Of a stretch of 64,000 nt of DNA, positions 8,496-18,074 are shown piece by piece. Within the stretch, counting starts at the first letter, position 1; every line of letters starts with the position of its first letter. A program made the translations under genes and the position numbers. Source of the stretch: GCA-2731375 sp964344935 (lineage in GTDB: Bacteria > Pseudomonadota > Alphaproteobacteria > GCA-2731375); assembly GCA_964344935.1 (NCBI GenBank), contig CAYFPL010000001.1:868001-932000 (forward strand), in the 5' to 3' direction. Below the pieces are notes generated by a model. That model saw nothing but the letters and a program-made list of their open reading frames with translations. It made no database searches and was not told the DNA's origin.

Positions 8496-8933
8496 CTAGA
8501 GACCGTGGTCCGGCCGGCTGGGCGTGGGCCAACCCTGATCGATATCGCTGAGGTGGCAGTTCACCGCCTCCGCTTCCAAACAAATGGACGCCCCGCCGCC
8601 AAATCTCAAATCCACGTTGACGCCGTGCGCCGCCTCCTCGCAGGTAATCGCCAGCAGTGGCAAGAGACCTTTCTTGTCCTCTAAATCAATGCCGCGGACC
8701 CGCACCCGCAGAACGTCGTCGAAATGCACCCCGCAGCGCACGCGAACGCCGCCCTCTCGGCCCATTTCCTCTGCCATCTCCCAGCGAAAACGGGTCAACA
8801 CCATGGCAAACCGGCGCAGGCGCCCGACGTACGCCATATCCTCGATACGGGCAATGGCGTCTTGCAGGCAGGACGATACCACCTCCAGATCGTCGGCCTC
8901 CTCTGCCCGCAGTCTGAGCCTTGAACTGACCAT
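8496..8933 (-). CDS. DUF2948 family protein
   Basis: Protein of 145 residues matching DUF2948, a small alphaproteobacterial family of unknown function found between murA and the his genes. Diagnostic segments are the N-terminal LRAEEADDLEVVSSCLQDA, the central RFRWE and VRCGVHFDDVLRVRVRGID, and the C-terminal LRFGGGASICLEAEAV. No transmembrane or signal sequence. It starts 18 bases after the murA stop. Confidence 0.87.
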   Translation of the reverse strand: MVSSRLRLRAEEADDLEVVSSCLQDAIARIEDMAYVGRLRRFAMVLTRFRWEMAEEMGREGGVRVRCGVHFDDVLRVRVRGIDLEDKKGLLPLLAITCEEAAHGVNVDLRFGGGASICLEAEAVNCHLSDIDQGWPTPSRPDHGL

Positions 8934-8951
8934 GTCTTCGCCGCCCTGTCC

Positions 8952-10259
8952 CTAGTCCCTTAGTCGCACGATATCCGCGCCGCAGGCCGAAAGCTTCTCT
9001 TCCAGGCGCTCGTAGCCCCGATCCAAATGATAAACCCGGTTGACGACGGTTTCCCCTTCCGCTGCCAGGCCCGCCAAGACGAGTGAGACCGAGGCGCGCA
9101 GGTCCGTCGCCATGACGGGAGCGCCATGCAGGCCCTCGCCGTCCGGTCCGCCCCGACCGCGGACCATGGCCGTGGCGCCCTTTACAGTGATATCGGCGCC
9201 CATCCGCATCAATTCGGGCACATGCTGAAAGCGGTTTTCGAAGATGGTTTCCGTGATCATGGCGGCACCGTTTGACATGGTCATCAGGGCCATCATCTGG
9301 GCCTGCAGGTCGGTGGGGAAACCGGGATAAGGTGCGGTGGAGATATCAATGCCCCGCAAGCCCCCGCCATCGCCCATCGGCGCTGCCAACATGCCGCAGT
9401 CCGATGCCGTCAGCGAAACATTGGCGCCTTTCAATGCCGCCGCCACCGCATCCAGGGTGGCGGGACGGGCGCCGATCAGTTCGACCGTTCCCCCCGTGAT
9501 TGCGGCGGCGATAGCATAGGTCGCGGCTTCGATGCGGTCGGGCAGCACCGCATAATCCGTGCCGTGCAGCCTATCCACGCCCTGTATGCGCAGGGTATCG
9601 CTGCCGATCCCTTCGATCTTTGCACCCATGGCTTTGAGGCAATGGGCCAGATCGCCCACCTCCGGCTCCCGCGCGGCGTTCTCTAGCACCACCTCGCCCT
9701 TGGCCAGCGTGGCGGCCATCAGCAGGTTTTCCGTGGCGCCGACGGAGACGCGGGGAAACATCACCGTACCGCCACGTAAGCCTTCTGGAGCACGGGCAAC
9801 GATATAACCATCATCCAATTCGATGCTGGCGCCCAGCGTTTCGAGGCCTTGAATATGCATGTCCACCGGCCGGGTGCCGATGGCGCAGCCGCCAGGCAAC
9901 GATACCCGCGCCTGGCCGCATCGGGCCAGCAGGGGACCGAGGACCAGGACCGAGGCGCGCATCTTGCGCACGATGTCATAGGGCGCCTCGGTCGAGGTGA
10001 TATCCGCCGTGCGCAATTCCAGCACCTGGCCCATATGCCCGCCGCCGGGGTGTGAGCCATCCATGGACAGTTGCGTACCGTGCTGGGCCAAAAGGTGCGT
10101 CATGGTGGCGATATCGGCCAGATGGGGCAGATTGCGCAGTACCAACGTCTCGTCCGTCAGTAAACTGGCGGCGAGCAGGGGCAGGGCGGCGTTCTTGGCG
10201 CCGCTAATCACAATCCTGCCCTCCAGCGGCCGGCCGCCGCGTATGCGTATCTTGTCCAT
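8952..10259 (-). CDS. murA: UDP-N-acetylglucosamine 1-carboxyvinyltransferase
   Basis: Catalyses the first committed step of peptidoglycan synthesis, transfer of enolpyruvate from PEP to UDP-GlcNAc. The 435-residue length is normal. K22 is in SGAKNAALP, and the catalytic loop PGGCAIGTRP contains the Cys (about residue 125) that is alkylated by fosfomycin, so a Cys-type fosfomycin-sensitive active site is expected. Later landmarks are PRVSVGATENL, YPGFPTDLQAQ and ENRF. It is the first gene of the six-gene run murA to phosphatase on the minus strand. Confidence 0.97.
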   Translation of the reverse strand: MDKIRIRGGRPLEGRIVISGAKNAALPLLAASLLTDETLVLRNLPHLADIATMTHLLAQHGTQLSMDGSHPGGGHMGQVLELRTADITSTEAPYDIVRKMRASVLVLGPLLARCGQARVSLPGGCAIGTRPVDMHIQGLETLGASIELDDGYIVARAPEGLRGGTVMFPRVSVGATENLLMAATLAKGEVVLENAAREPEVGDLAHCLKAMGAKIEGIGSDTLRIQGVDRLHGTDYAVLPDRIEAATYAIAAAITGGTVELIGARPATLDAVAAALKGANVSLTASDCGMLAAPMGDGGGLRGIDISTAPYPGFPTDLQAQMMALMTMSNGAAMITETIFENRFQHVPELMRMGADITVKGATAMVRGRGGPDGEGLHGAPVMATDLRASVSLVLAGLAAEGETVVNRVYHLDRGYERLEEKLSACGADIVRLRD

Positions 10260-10460
10260 TCAGACCCTGACCGCGCCCCGAATCCCGGCAGAGCCGGCCG
10301 GCGACGCTATAAAATTCTTGAGGTCGGCAGGGGTTCTAACCCATTGAGCGCGCCCTGAAAACCTGCTGTTTTGTGTTTTGCCCCGAGAGCCCCGGCCGAA
10401 ATCAACGCCCAAGGCGATATGTGGCCGCAATTGTGGTGATTTCGTGGCGATAAGGGCGGC

Positions 10461-10637
10461 CTAGTCGGCTGGGTTCTGCTTCGGCCGTTTGTCTGGTTCT
10501 GGCGCGGACCGTGCCTTGCGGCGGCGCAGATTTTCCCGCAAAGCCCGCGCTAGGCGCTCCTGTCGCTCCGCCGCCGCCTTACCGCGCCCGCCCTTCGATC
10601 CTTTTACCGAATTGTTCGCCGATTTATTCGCCGCCAT
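10461..10637 (-). CDS. small basic protein, 58 residues, conserved type next to murA/tRNA-Thr
   Basis: Short gene with ATG at 10635-10637 and TAG at 10461-10463. The product begins MAANKSANNSVKGSKGG, then has a helix-forming core with ERQERLARALRENLRRRKA (residues 24-42) and a polar Lys/Pro tail. An in-frame stop two codons upstream of the ATG fixes the start. Small proteins with an R-L-x-x-A-L-R-x-N-L-R-R-R-K core are common in alphaproteobacteria, usually left as hypothetical. The very high Arg/Lys content suggests nucleic-acid or ribosome contact, but this is inference only. It lies upstream of murA on the same strand, with 201 bases between. Confidence 0.72.
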   Translation of the reverse strand: MAANKSANNSVKGSKGGRGKAAAERQERLARALRENLRRRKARSAPEPDKRPKQNPAD

Positions 10638-10742
10638 GGCTCATCCGGCCCCACATCCCGCTTGCCCTCAACCGCTCACTTGTGGCAGTTTGCCGGACCG
10701 CTCCAGAGGCGGCAAGCCGCATCCAAACACCGGCGGCACCCG

Positions 10743-10817
<75 letters not shown>

Positions 10818-10857
10818 TTTCTTTCCGAAAATCCGCGACAAACTCTGAAATCCATCG

Positions 10858-11709
10858 CTATGGCATCGCCACCGCCGCGGCCGCCAAAGGAAGGCCGGCG
10901 ACGTCTGCTCGGAGGCGGTAGACGGTGCCGGCATCGTCGCGGTCGGTACCGCGGCTGCCGGTAACCACATAGAGGTCCATCAGGTCGGGACCGCCGAAAC
11001 AGACCGAGGTCACCATGGGCAGGGGGCAGTCGATGGATCGGCGCAGGCTGCCGTCGGGTTCGAAAATGTCGACCCGGCCGCCTTCCGCCATGGCGACCCA
11101 GACGCTGCCGTCCACCGCCACGGCCAGGCCGTCGGGAGTGAGATTGCCGGTATCGGCGAAGGTGCGATGGGGACCCAGATCACCGTTTTCCTGCACGTCG
11201 TAGACCCGCACCCGGTCACGCCGGGATTCGGAATGATAGAGCTTGCTGCCATCGGGAGAGACGCCCAAGCCGTTGGTCAGCATGACATCGCCGCCCACCT
11301 TCCGGTAGCTGCCGTCCAGGTCGATCAGGAACAGATCCGCCGGCTTCGGCGTATCGTCACTACCCACGGGGCGGAACGACAGGGCGCCGGCATAGATGCG
11401 GCCCTTCTGGTCCGTGGTGATATCGTTGAATCCGATCCAGCCGCCGTCGGGATTGTTGGGCAACAACACAACCGTATCACTGCCATCTGCAGGTTTCAGG
11501 GCGATATTACGGCCCGAAACCACAATGCCGCCGTTTTCGTGCAAGGCCATGCCGCCGATGCCGCGGCGATGTTCGATGACCTGGCTGACCTTGTCGTCCA
11601 GGCCAAGGCAAAAGACGCCGCCGTTGATAACGTCGGAATAGATCAGACCCCGGGTATCATCCCAGACCGGGCCTTCGATCAAGCCATATCCTGTTGCGAG
11701 TTCCTGCAT
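10858..11709 (-). CDS. SMP-30/gluconolactonase/LRE family protein
   Basis: Six-bladed beta-propeller lactonase-type hydrolase, 283 residues. Metal-site landmarks are the N-terminal IEGPVWDD (Glu ligand), WIGFNDITTDQKGRIY (Asn and Asp) and the later LTNGLGVSPDGSKLYHSES and LTPDGLAVAVDGSVWVA repeats. The start is the ATG at 11707-11709 preceded by TGGAGG at 9 bases; a TTG five codons upstream lacks a ribosome site. The protein is cytoplasmic, without a signal peptide. Family members open sugar lactones or other lactones, so the substrate is open. It lies 20 bases downstream of the LysRS gene on the same strand. Confidence 0.86.
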   Translation of the reverse strand: MQELATGYGLIEGPVWDDTRGLIYSDVINGGVFCLGLDDKVSQVIEHRRGIGGMALHENGGIVVSGRNIALKPADGSDTVVLLPNNPDGGWIGFNDITTDQKGRIYAGALSFRPVGSDDTPKPADLFLIDLDGSYRKVGGDVMLTNGLGVSPDGSKLYHSESRRDRVRVYDVQENGDLGPHRTFADTGNLTPDGLAVAVDGSVWVAMAEGGRVDIFEPDGSLRRSIDCPLPMVTSVCFGGPDLMDLYVVTGSRGTDRDDAGTVYRLRADVAGLPLAAAAVAMP

Positions 11710-11729
11710 CCGGCGCGCCTCCAAATTGT

Positions 11730-13310
11730 TTACTCGGCCGCCAGATCATCTCCCGCCAGGGCGCCCTGCACAAGGGCCGCCGTTTCCTTTACGCCATAAA
11801 GCGCGGCGAAGGAGCCAAAGCGGGGACCCTGACTCTGCCCAAACAGCACCTCGTAGAGCGCCTTGAACCAATCGCGCAGATTCTCGAAATCATGCGTCTT
11901 GCCGATCTCGTAGACTTGGTTCTGGATGTCGGCACCGGACAGGCCTTCTTCCATACCTTCCAGGGCCTGCAGGAGATCTTCCATGGCCGCCCGTTCCTGA
12001 TCGGTGGGCGGGCGGTACTGCTTGTTGGGCTTCACGAAATCCCGGTAATAGTTGATGGCATAGCCGACCAAGGCGTCCAGCATGGGATGGCTTTCGGGGC
12101 TGGCGCCGGGGGCATAGCGGGAGATGAAGCCCCAGAGCACGGCCGGATCCTCGGAATTGCAGGCCCCGGCCAGGTTCATCAACAGGGCGAAGGTGACCGG
12201 CACGCCTTCCTGGGGCGGATGACCACCGTGAATGTGCCAGGCCGGGTTGGCCAGACGATCGCCTTCGTCCTGGTCCTGATAGCCATCCAGGAAACGCAGA
12301 TAGTCGTCCACCGCCCTGGGAATGACATCAAAGTAAAGGCGCTTGGCCCGGCGCGGCTGCTGGAACATATAGAGCGAAAGGCTCTCGGGCGAGGCATAGC
12401 GCAGCCATTCGTCGATGGTGATGCCGTTGCCGATGGATTTGGAGATCTTCTTGCCCTGGTCGTCGAGGAAAAGCTCGTAGGTGAAACCTTCCGGCGGGCG
12501 GGCGCCCAGGATACGGCAGATCTTGGACGACAGTTTCACCGATTCGATCAGGTCCTTGCCGGACATCTCGTAATCCACGCCAAGGGCATACCAGCGCATG
12601 GCCCAGTCCGCCTTCCATTGCAGCTTGGCGCCGCCGCCGGTGACCGGGACTTCCACCTTCTTACCGGCATCGTCTTCATAAACAATGGTGCCCGCATCCG
12701 GATCCCGGTGGATGATGGGCACCTGCAAGACCTTTCCCGTATCCGGGCAGACCGGCAAAAACGGGCTATAGGTGGCCTGACGCTCCGGCCCCAGGGTCGG
12801 CAGGATGACGGCCATGACTTCGTCGTATTTCCGAAGCAGCGCCAACAAGGCATCGTCGAAGCGGCCTGATTGGTAGCATTCCGTCGACGAGACGAACTCA
12901 TAATCGAAACCGAACTGGTCGAGGAAGGCCTGCAGGCGGGCATTGTTGTGCGCCCCGAAACTATCGTGGGTGCCGAACGGATCGGGCACCTTGGTCAAGG
13001 GCATCTGCAAGTATTGGTTCAACAATTCCTGGTTCGGGATGTTGTCCGGCACCTTGCGCATGCCGTCCATGTCGTCGGAAAAGGCGACAAGACGGGTTGG
13101 AATGTCCGACATTTCCGCGAAGGCCCGGCGCACCATGGAAGTGCGCGCCACCTCACCGAAGGTACCGATATGCGGCAGCCCGGAAGGGCCATAGCCGGTT
13201 TCAAACAGCACGTGGCCTTTTTCCGGCGTCTTGCCGCCGATACGTTTCAACAGCGATCGCGCCTCTTGAAAGGGCCAGGCCTTGCTTTCATTCGCGATCT
13301 GGGACGTCAT
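11730..13310 (-). CDS. lysK: lysine--tRNA ligase, class I
   Basis: Charges tRNA-Lys. It is a class I enzyme (Rossmann catalytic domain), unlike the class II LysS of most bacteria; class I LysRS is typical of alphaproteobacteria, archaea and spirochaetes. The HIGH-type motif PHIGTF is at residues 46-51 and the KMSKS-type motif is KISKSIGN near residue 285. Length of 526 is normal. The gene is divergent from the helicase gene, with 100 bases between starts, and the SMP-30 gene follows on the same strand. Confidence 0.96.
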   Translation of the reverse strand: MTSQIANESKAWPFQEARSLLKRIGGKTPEKGHVLFETGYGPSGLPHIGTFGEVARTSMVRRAFAEMSDIPTRLVAFSDDMDGMRKVPDNIPNQELLNQYLQMPLTKVPDPFGTHDSFGAHNNARLQAFLDQFGFDYEFVSSTECYQSGRFDDALLALLRKYDEVMAVILPTLGPERQATYSPFLPVCPDTGKVLQVPIIHRDPDAGTIVYEDDAGKKVEVPVTGGGAKLQWKADWAMRWYALGVDYEMSGKDLIESVKLSSKICRILGARPPEGFTYELFLDDQGKKISKSIGNGITIDEWLRYASPESLSLYMFQQPRRAKRLYFDVIPRAVDDYLRFLDGYQDQDEGDRLANPAWHIHGGHPPQEGVPVTFALLMNLAGACNSEDPAVLWGFISRYAPGASPESHPMLDALVGYAINYYRDFVKPNKQYRPPTDQERAAMEDLLQALEGMEEGLSGADIQNQVYEIGKTHDFENLRDWFKALYEVLFGQSQGPRFGSFAALYGVKETAALVQGALAGDDLAAE

Positions 13311-13410
13311 TGTTTGGGCACTCCATGCTTGCGGGCCGCGACATTAGCCAAAACGGGGGCCACGTCAACCGGTGGTGGGGCGCATCTTCCGGCCCTATGA
13401 TGCGGGCAGT

Positions 13411-16119
13411 ATGAACACGACCTCCCCCACATTCACTGCCCCCGCCATGGTGGCCGGCGCACGATTGACCGTCTGGCTGACGGCGGACGGCGAAGTGGAG
13501 GAGTTGACCGGTGCTGGCGCCGTCGCCAAAGCCAAAACCGACACACCCATCGTCTGTCACGCCCTGGCCACCGCCGGGCGTCTGGGCGCCAGGGCGCTGG
13601 CGGCCTATGACGTGTTGGAACTCTTTGCGTTTGCCCGGCCGGCGCAGTTCTGCCTGCCCACCCCCGGCGGCCTGGCGGCAGCCCTCAACCTGGCACCGCC
13701 CGCCGATGCCACGGACGCGGCTGTGGCTTTGCAGCAGTCCGCCGCCGCCCTGTTGGCGGAACTGGCCATCACAAAGGAGAACCGGGAACGCCTGGGCGCC
13801 ATTGCCTTTGTCATGGCGCAAGGGGGCTGGCGCTGGGGACCGGCGGTGCTGGCGGCTTTGGGCGTGCCGGCGGAAAGCACGGTGGGCGCCCTCAATGCCT
13901 GGCAGCGCCTGCCGGAGCGGGAAGATGCGCCACCGCCCCCGCCACCCAGCGACCATGCCATCGACGCGGAGGCCGCCCGGGAACAATTGGCGGCCTTGAT
14001 CGGCACGGACGCTGAAAGCCGGCCGCAACAGTTCGACTATGCCGCCGCCGCGGCCGGCGCCTTCGTACCGAGGCAGGAAGCGGATATGCCACGCCTGGTA
14101 TTGGCCGAGGCGGGAACGGGCGTGGGCAAGACCCTGGGCTATATCGCACCGGCCAGCCTGTGGGCCCGGACCAACGGCGGCACTGTCTGGCTGTCCACGT
14201 ATACCCGTAACCTGCAGCGTCAGATCGATGGGGAATTGAACCGCCTTTATCCCGATCCGGCACAAAAGAAACGCAGCGTGGTGATCCGCAAGGGGCGGGA
14301 AAACTACCTCTGCCTTTTGAATTACGAGGACGCCGCCAAATCTCTGGCCACGGGCCCCGGCGGCGCCGTGGCCCTGGGGCTGATCGCCCGCTGGGTGGAA
14401 CACAGCCGGGACGGGGACATGGTGGGCGGTGATTTTCCAAGCTGGCTGGCCACTTTGTTCGGCGGCGGTACCATCGCTTCGCTCACCGACCGGCGCGGCG
14501 AATGTATCTATTCCGCGTGCCGGCACTATTCCAAATGTTTCATCGAACGCAGCCGGCGGGAATCATTGAACGCGGAAATCGTTGTCGCCAACCATGCCCT
14601 GGTGATGATCCGTGCCGTTCTCGAGGCGGGCACTGGACAACTGCCTTTGCGATATGTCTTTGACGAGGGGCATCACGTCTTCGATGCCGCCGACAGCGCC
14701 TTTGCCGCCCATGTGGCGGGCAGTGAGGGGGCGGAACTGCGCCGCTGGCTCCTCGGCACCGAGGCCGGTACGAGGCGCAGCGGCCGGGCCCGCGGCCTGG
14801 AAGCGAGAATCGGCGATCTGATCGGCGATGACGATGGTCTGGCCATGCTGCAAAACATCCTGCGCGCCGCCCGTGCCCTGGCCGCACCTGGCTGGCTGAA
14901 CCGGGTGGCAGAGGGCGGGGCCCGCGGCCCCATGGAAACGTTCCTGGCCCAGGTACGCCATGTGGTCCTGGCCCGGGTGGATAACGATAAATCACCTTAT
15001 GGCCTGGAAGTCTCGGTCGAAGAGCCGGATGACGAACTCCTCCAGGCGGCCAGCGAGGCGGCCGCCGCCTTCGAGGCGTTGCGGCGGCCCATGCTGGATT
15101 TGGCAAGACATTCGACGGCCCGCCTGGATGATGACGCCGAGGAACTGGACACGCCAACACGTCTGCGCATCGAGGCGGCCGGGCGGACCCTGAAACGCCG
15201 CGCCGACATGGTGCAGGCCTGGCGCGCCATGCTGCTGGACCTAGGGCAGGAGACGCCGGAACACTTCGTGGATTGGTTTGCGATCCAGCGCCTGGGCGGC
15301 CGGGATCGGGATATCGGCATGCACCGCCATTGGGTCGACCCCTCCCAACCCTTTGCCGAAGCCGTCCTCCGCCCGGCCCACGGTGTTGTCATCACTTCCG
15401 CCACCTTGCGGGACAATCCCCCCGATGCCCCGGACGATTGGCGCTCGGCCGAGGTGCGCACGGGTGCGATGCACCTGGCCTTGCCGGCTGAGCGCGCCAG
15501 TCTGCCCTCCCCCTTCGACTATCCCGGTGCGACGCGCATCCTGGTGGTCCGGGATGTCAATCGCAACCGGCCCAACGATGTGGCGGCGGCCTATCGCGAG
15601 TTGTTCCTGGCGGCAGGGGGCGGCGCCCTGGGCCTTTTCACGGCGATCCAGCGCCTGCGTGCGGTGCATGAACGGATCGCCAAACCATTGGACGAAGCGG
15701 GCATACCGATTTTGGCCCAGCATGTTGACCAGATGGACACGGGTACGTTGGTGGACATCTTCCGGGCCGAGGCGGATACCTGCCTCCTTGGCACGGACGC
15801 GGTGCGCGACGGCGTGGACGTACCCGGACGCTCCCTGCGCCTGATCGTCTTTGACCGGGTGCCCTGGCCCCGGCCCGACATCCTGCACCGGGCCCGCAAG
15901 CAGGCCTTCGGCAAGGGTTATGACGACATGATCGCGCGGTTGCGCCTGAAACAGGCCTATGGCCGCCTGCTCCGCCGCGCCGATGACAAGGGCGTCTTCG
16001 TCATGCTGGACGGTATGCTGCCGACCCGCCTCACCACCGCCTTCCCCGAAGGCGTGGAAGTCCAACGCCTAGGTTTGGCGGAAGCTATCCAAGAGACACG
16101 CAGCTTCCTCGAAAACTAG
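13411..16119 (+). CDS. ATP-dependent DNA helicase, DinG/XPD (Rad3) family with Fe-S cysteines
   Basis: Superfamily 2 helicase of 902 residues. Walker A EAGTGVGKT is near residues 233-241, and the DEAH-type box is DEGHHVFD near residue 420. Between them lie four Cys, NYLCLL and then CIYSACRHYSKCF, in the arrangement that holds the 4Fe-4S cluster of XPD/DinG helicases. C-terminal motifs are GTDAVRDGVDVPG and the QAYGRLLRR motif VI. A helicase of this type unwinds DNA 5' to 3' in repair or at R-loops. The ATG at 13411 is preferred; an in-frame ATG at 13372 would add 13 residues. The N-terminal 200 residues are a lineage extension with a Pro-rich segment near residues 170-177. Confidence 0.88.
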   Translation: MNTTSPTFTAPAMVAGARLTVWLTADGEVEELTGAGAVAKAKTDTPIVCHALATAGRLGARALAAYDVLELFAFARPAQFCLPTPGGLAAALNLAPPADATDAAVALQQSAAALLAELAITKENRERLGAIAFVMAQGGWRWGPAVLAALGVPAESTVGALNAWQRLPEREDAPPPPPPSDHAIDAEAAREQLAALIGTDAESRPQQFDYAAAAAGAFVPRQEADMPRLVLAEAGTGVGKTLGYIAPASLWARTNGGTVWLSTYTRNLQRQIDGELNRLYPDPAQKKRSVVIRKGRENYLCLLNYEDAAKSLATGPGGAVALGLIARWVEHSRDGDMVGGDFPSWLATLFGGGTIASLTDRRGECIYSACRHYSKCFIERSRRESLNAEIVVANHALVMIRAVLEAGTGQLPLRYVFDEGHHVFDAADSAFAAHVAGSEGAELRRWLLGTEAGTRRSGRARGLEARIGDLIGDDDGLAMLQNILRAARALAAPGWLNRVAEGGARGPMETFLAQVRHVVLARVDNDKSPYGLEVSVEEPDDELLQAASEAAAAFEALRRPMLDLARHSTARLDDDAEELDTPTRLRIEAAGRTLKRRADMVQAWRAMLLDLGQETPEHFVDWFAIQRLGGRDRDIGMHRHWVDPSQPFAEAVLRPAHGVVITSATLRDNPPDAPDDWRSAEVRTGAMHLALPAERASLPSPFDYPGATRILVVRDVNRNRPNDVAAAYRELFLAAGGGALGLFTAIQRLRAVHERIAKPLDEAGIPILAQHVDQMDTGTLVDIFRAEADTCLLGTDAVRDGVDVPGRSLRLIVFDRVPWPRPDILHRARKQAFGKGYDDMIARLRLKQAYGRLLRRADDKGVFVMLDGMLPTRLTTAFPEGVEVQRLGLAEAIQETRSFLEN

Positions 16120-16121
16120 TC

Positions 16122-16137
16122 AACCTCTCCGGAGGTT
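16122..16137. terminator. possible bidirectional hairpin between convergent genes
   Basis: Perfect 6-bp stem AACCTC/GAGGTT around TCCG, 2 bases after the helicase stop and 38 bases from the stop of the convergent cyclase gene. No T-run follows on either strand, so this is only a candidate terminator. Confidence 0.35.
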
Positions 16138-16174
16138 CGCCAGATACGCTGATCCGCAAGAAATAGACCGCACG

Positions 16175-17953
16175 CTATTCGTCCGGCATGCCAGCCCGGC
16201 GCAGGCCCTCGGCGAAGCGCTCGGCGTCATCCGGAAAAGCGAACGGCACGCCCTGGACGCAATTTGCGACCGTCACCCCTGGTGTCAGCCGTTCGAACTT
16301 TTCATAAGCCGCGCGCGCCTCGGTCAGATTTTCCCGCATGCCCTGTGCCGTCGCTAGCAGACGATAACCGGTTGGACTGTTTAGATTCTCATGCAACGCC
16401 TTTTCGGCCCACAGGCAAGCTTCATCGTAACGCCCTTGGATAAAATGGTAATAGCCTATGCCGGCGACGAAGAATGAAAGGGTGGGATCTTTTGGGCTTA
16501 GCTTGATCGCCTGCTCGAGATGGTCGAGGACCGTTTCGTGACGATGGGCATAGGCTTCCGTCACGCCCAGCCAGCCAAGGGCAGGAGAATAATTGGGATT
16601 CAATTGTATTGCAGTCTCCAGCCGGCGGATCGCCTCGTCATGCTGTTTTGAAAGCAGCAGCACAAAACCAAGCACGGTCTGTGCGATTTCGTTCTGGCCG
16701 TCCAGCTTCACCGCATTTTGCGACATTTCGGCCGCTAGGGTAAGGGAATCGGGTGGCGGACGATGCCAGCTATAAAGGGCATCGAAGGCATATTTCTGCC
16801 CCAGCGCCGAAAGCACATCCGCATTCTGCGGGTCGATGGCCAAGGCCTTCTTGAGCAGAGCCTCGGCCTCGGTGCTGTCATCGGCGGTAGAGGCTGCGAT
16901 ATGCCACATTGAACGCGCAACCAGTTGCCAGACGCCTAGTTCCGGAACGGTCTTGCGACGGGCCCGGACCATCTCGGCGAGTTGCAGTTCCGGGGCCACG
17001 GCTGTGACGATCTGTTGCGTGATCTCGTCTTGAATGGCGAAGATGTCATCCAGTTCCCGGTCGTAGCGTTCCGCCCACAAATGATGGTCGCTTGGCGCAT
17101 CGATCAATTGTGCGGTAATCCGTACCCGGTTCCCGGCACGGCGCAAGCTTCCTTCCAGGACGTACTGGACGCCCAGTTCCCGGGCCACCTGCTTTACGTC
17201 GACCGCGCTGTGCTTGTAGGTGAAGGAAGAATTGCGGGCGATGACGAAAAACTGGTGAAACCGCGACAGGGTCGTGATGATGTCCTCGCAGATGCCATCG
17301 GAGAAGTATTCCTGCTCCGGGTCACCAGACATGTTGTCGAACGGAAGCACTGCGATCGACGGTTTGTCGGGCAAGGGCGCGGTTTCCATTTGGTCGGGTT
17401 GTGGTGCCTCGGATTGTTCCGAAGACGCCGCCGGCATCCACCGCCAAACCTGTACCGGCCGGGCAATGTTTTTGACCTCGTGGGCGCCGCCGTCCTCCCA
17501 AGGAACCTCCAGCCGATCGCGCACCTGACGATAGGCATCATCCGAAAGAAGAATGCCGCCCGGTCGGCAGATACTTTCCAAGCGCGCCGCGATATTGACA
17601 CCGTCGCCCAACAAGTCGTCACCATCAACAACCACGTCACCTACGTTGATGCCGATGCGGTATTCGATGCGCCGTTCAACCGGCACGTCGAGATTAATTG
17701 CCGCCATACCTTCTTGCAGGGCCACCGAAAAGCGAACCGCTTCCACAGCGCTGGGAAATTCGAACAGAAAGCTATCGCCGGCGGTGTTCGCAATGCGGCC
17801 GTTGTGTTGGGCCAAGAACGGGTCGACGAGTTCGGCCCGATGGCTGCGCTGGGCCGCCAATGTGCCTTCTTCGTCTAGTCCCACAAGCTGTGTAAAGCCT
17901 GCGATATCCGCGGCTACGATCGTTGTAAGCTTACGCTGTACGCCCCCCGACAT
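16175..17953 (-). CDS. adenylate/guanylate cyclase domain protein with FlgO-like domain and TPR repeats
   Basis: 592-residue protein of three parts: class III nucleotide cyclase catalytic domain (about 1-170), a TolB/FlgO-like domain starting at PSIAVLPFDNMSGD (about 198-310), and C-terminal TPR repeats (about 340-590). Both metal Asp are present (D16 in AADIAGFT, D60 in AGDSF), as are D113 and the transition-state N120 and R124 (VNIAAR). The Lys that normally contacts adenine four residues before the second metal Asp is Asn56 (NTAGD). No membrane segment is predicted. This architecture is frequent in Rhizobiales and Rhodospirillales but uncharacterised. Cyclase activity is plausible and its product uncertain. 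Confidence 0.88.
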   Translation of the reverse strand: MSGGVQRKLTTIVAADIAGFTQLVGLDEEGTLAAQRSHRAELVDPFLAQHNGRIANTAGDSFLFEFPSAVEAVRFSVALQEGMAAINLDVPVERRIEYRIGINVGDVVVDGDDLLGDGVNIAARLESICRPGGILLSDDAYRQVRDRLEVPWEDGGAHEVKNIARPVQVWRWMPAASSEQSEAPQPDQMETAPLPDKPSIAVLPFDNMSGDPEQEYFSDGICEDIITTLSRFHQFFVIARNSSFTYKHSAVDVKQVARELGVQYVLEGSLRRAGNRVRITAQLIDAPSDHHLWAERYDRELDDIFAIQDEITQQIVTAVAPELQLAEMVRARRKTVPELGVWQLVARSMWHIAASTADDSTEAEALLKKALAIDPQNADVLSALGQKYAFDALYSWHRPPPDSLTLAAEMSQNAVKLDGQNEIAQTVLGFVLLLSKQHDEAIRRLETAIQLNPNYSPALGWLGVTEAYAHRHETVLDHLEQAIKLSPKDPTLSFFVAGIGYYHFIQGRYDEACLWAEKALHENLNSPTGYRLLATAQGMRENLTEARAAYEKFERLTPGVTVANCVQGVPFAFPDDAERFAEGLRRAGMPDE

Positions 17954-18074
17954 AAGAGTATTTTATCTTTATTTATTCTCGAAAAACAAGTGCTCTTGAG
18001 CACACCGAATGCGACGACGATTGACTTGCGCGGCGAATGCCTCTACAAGCCCTGCCACTCTGAAGGAAGTGATC

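Noticed and set aside
13288..14526. 412-codon antisense frame inside the helicase gene
   Set aside because: Shadow of a GC-rich gene with a complete Fe-S helicase motif set on the sense strand.
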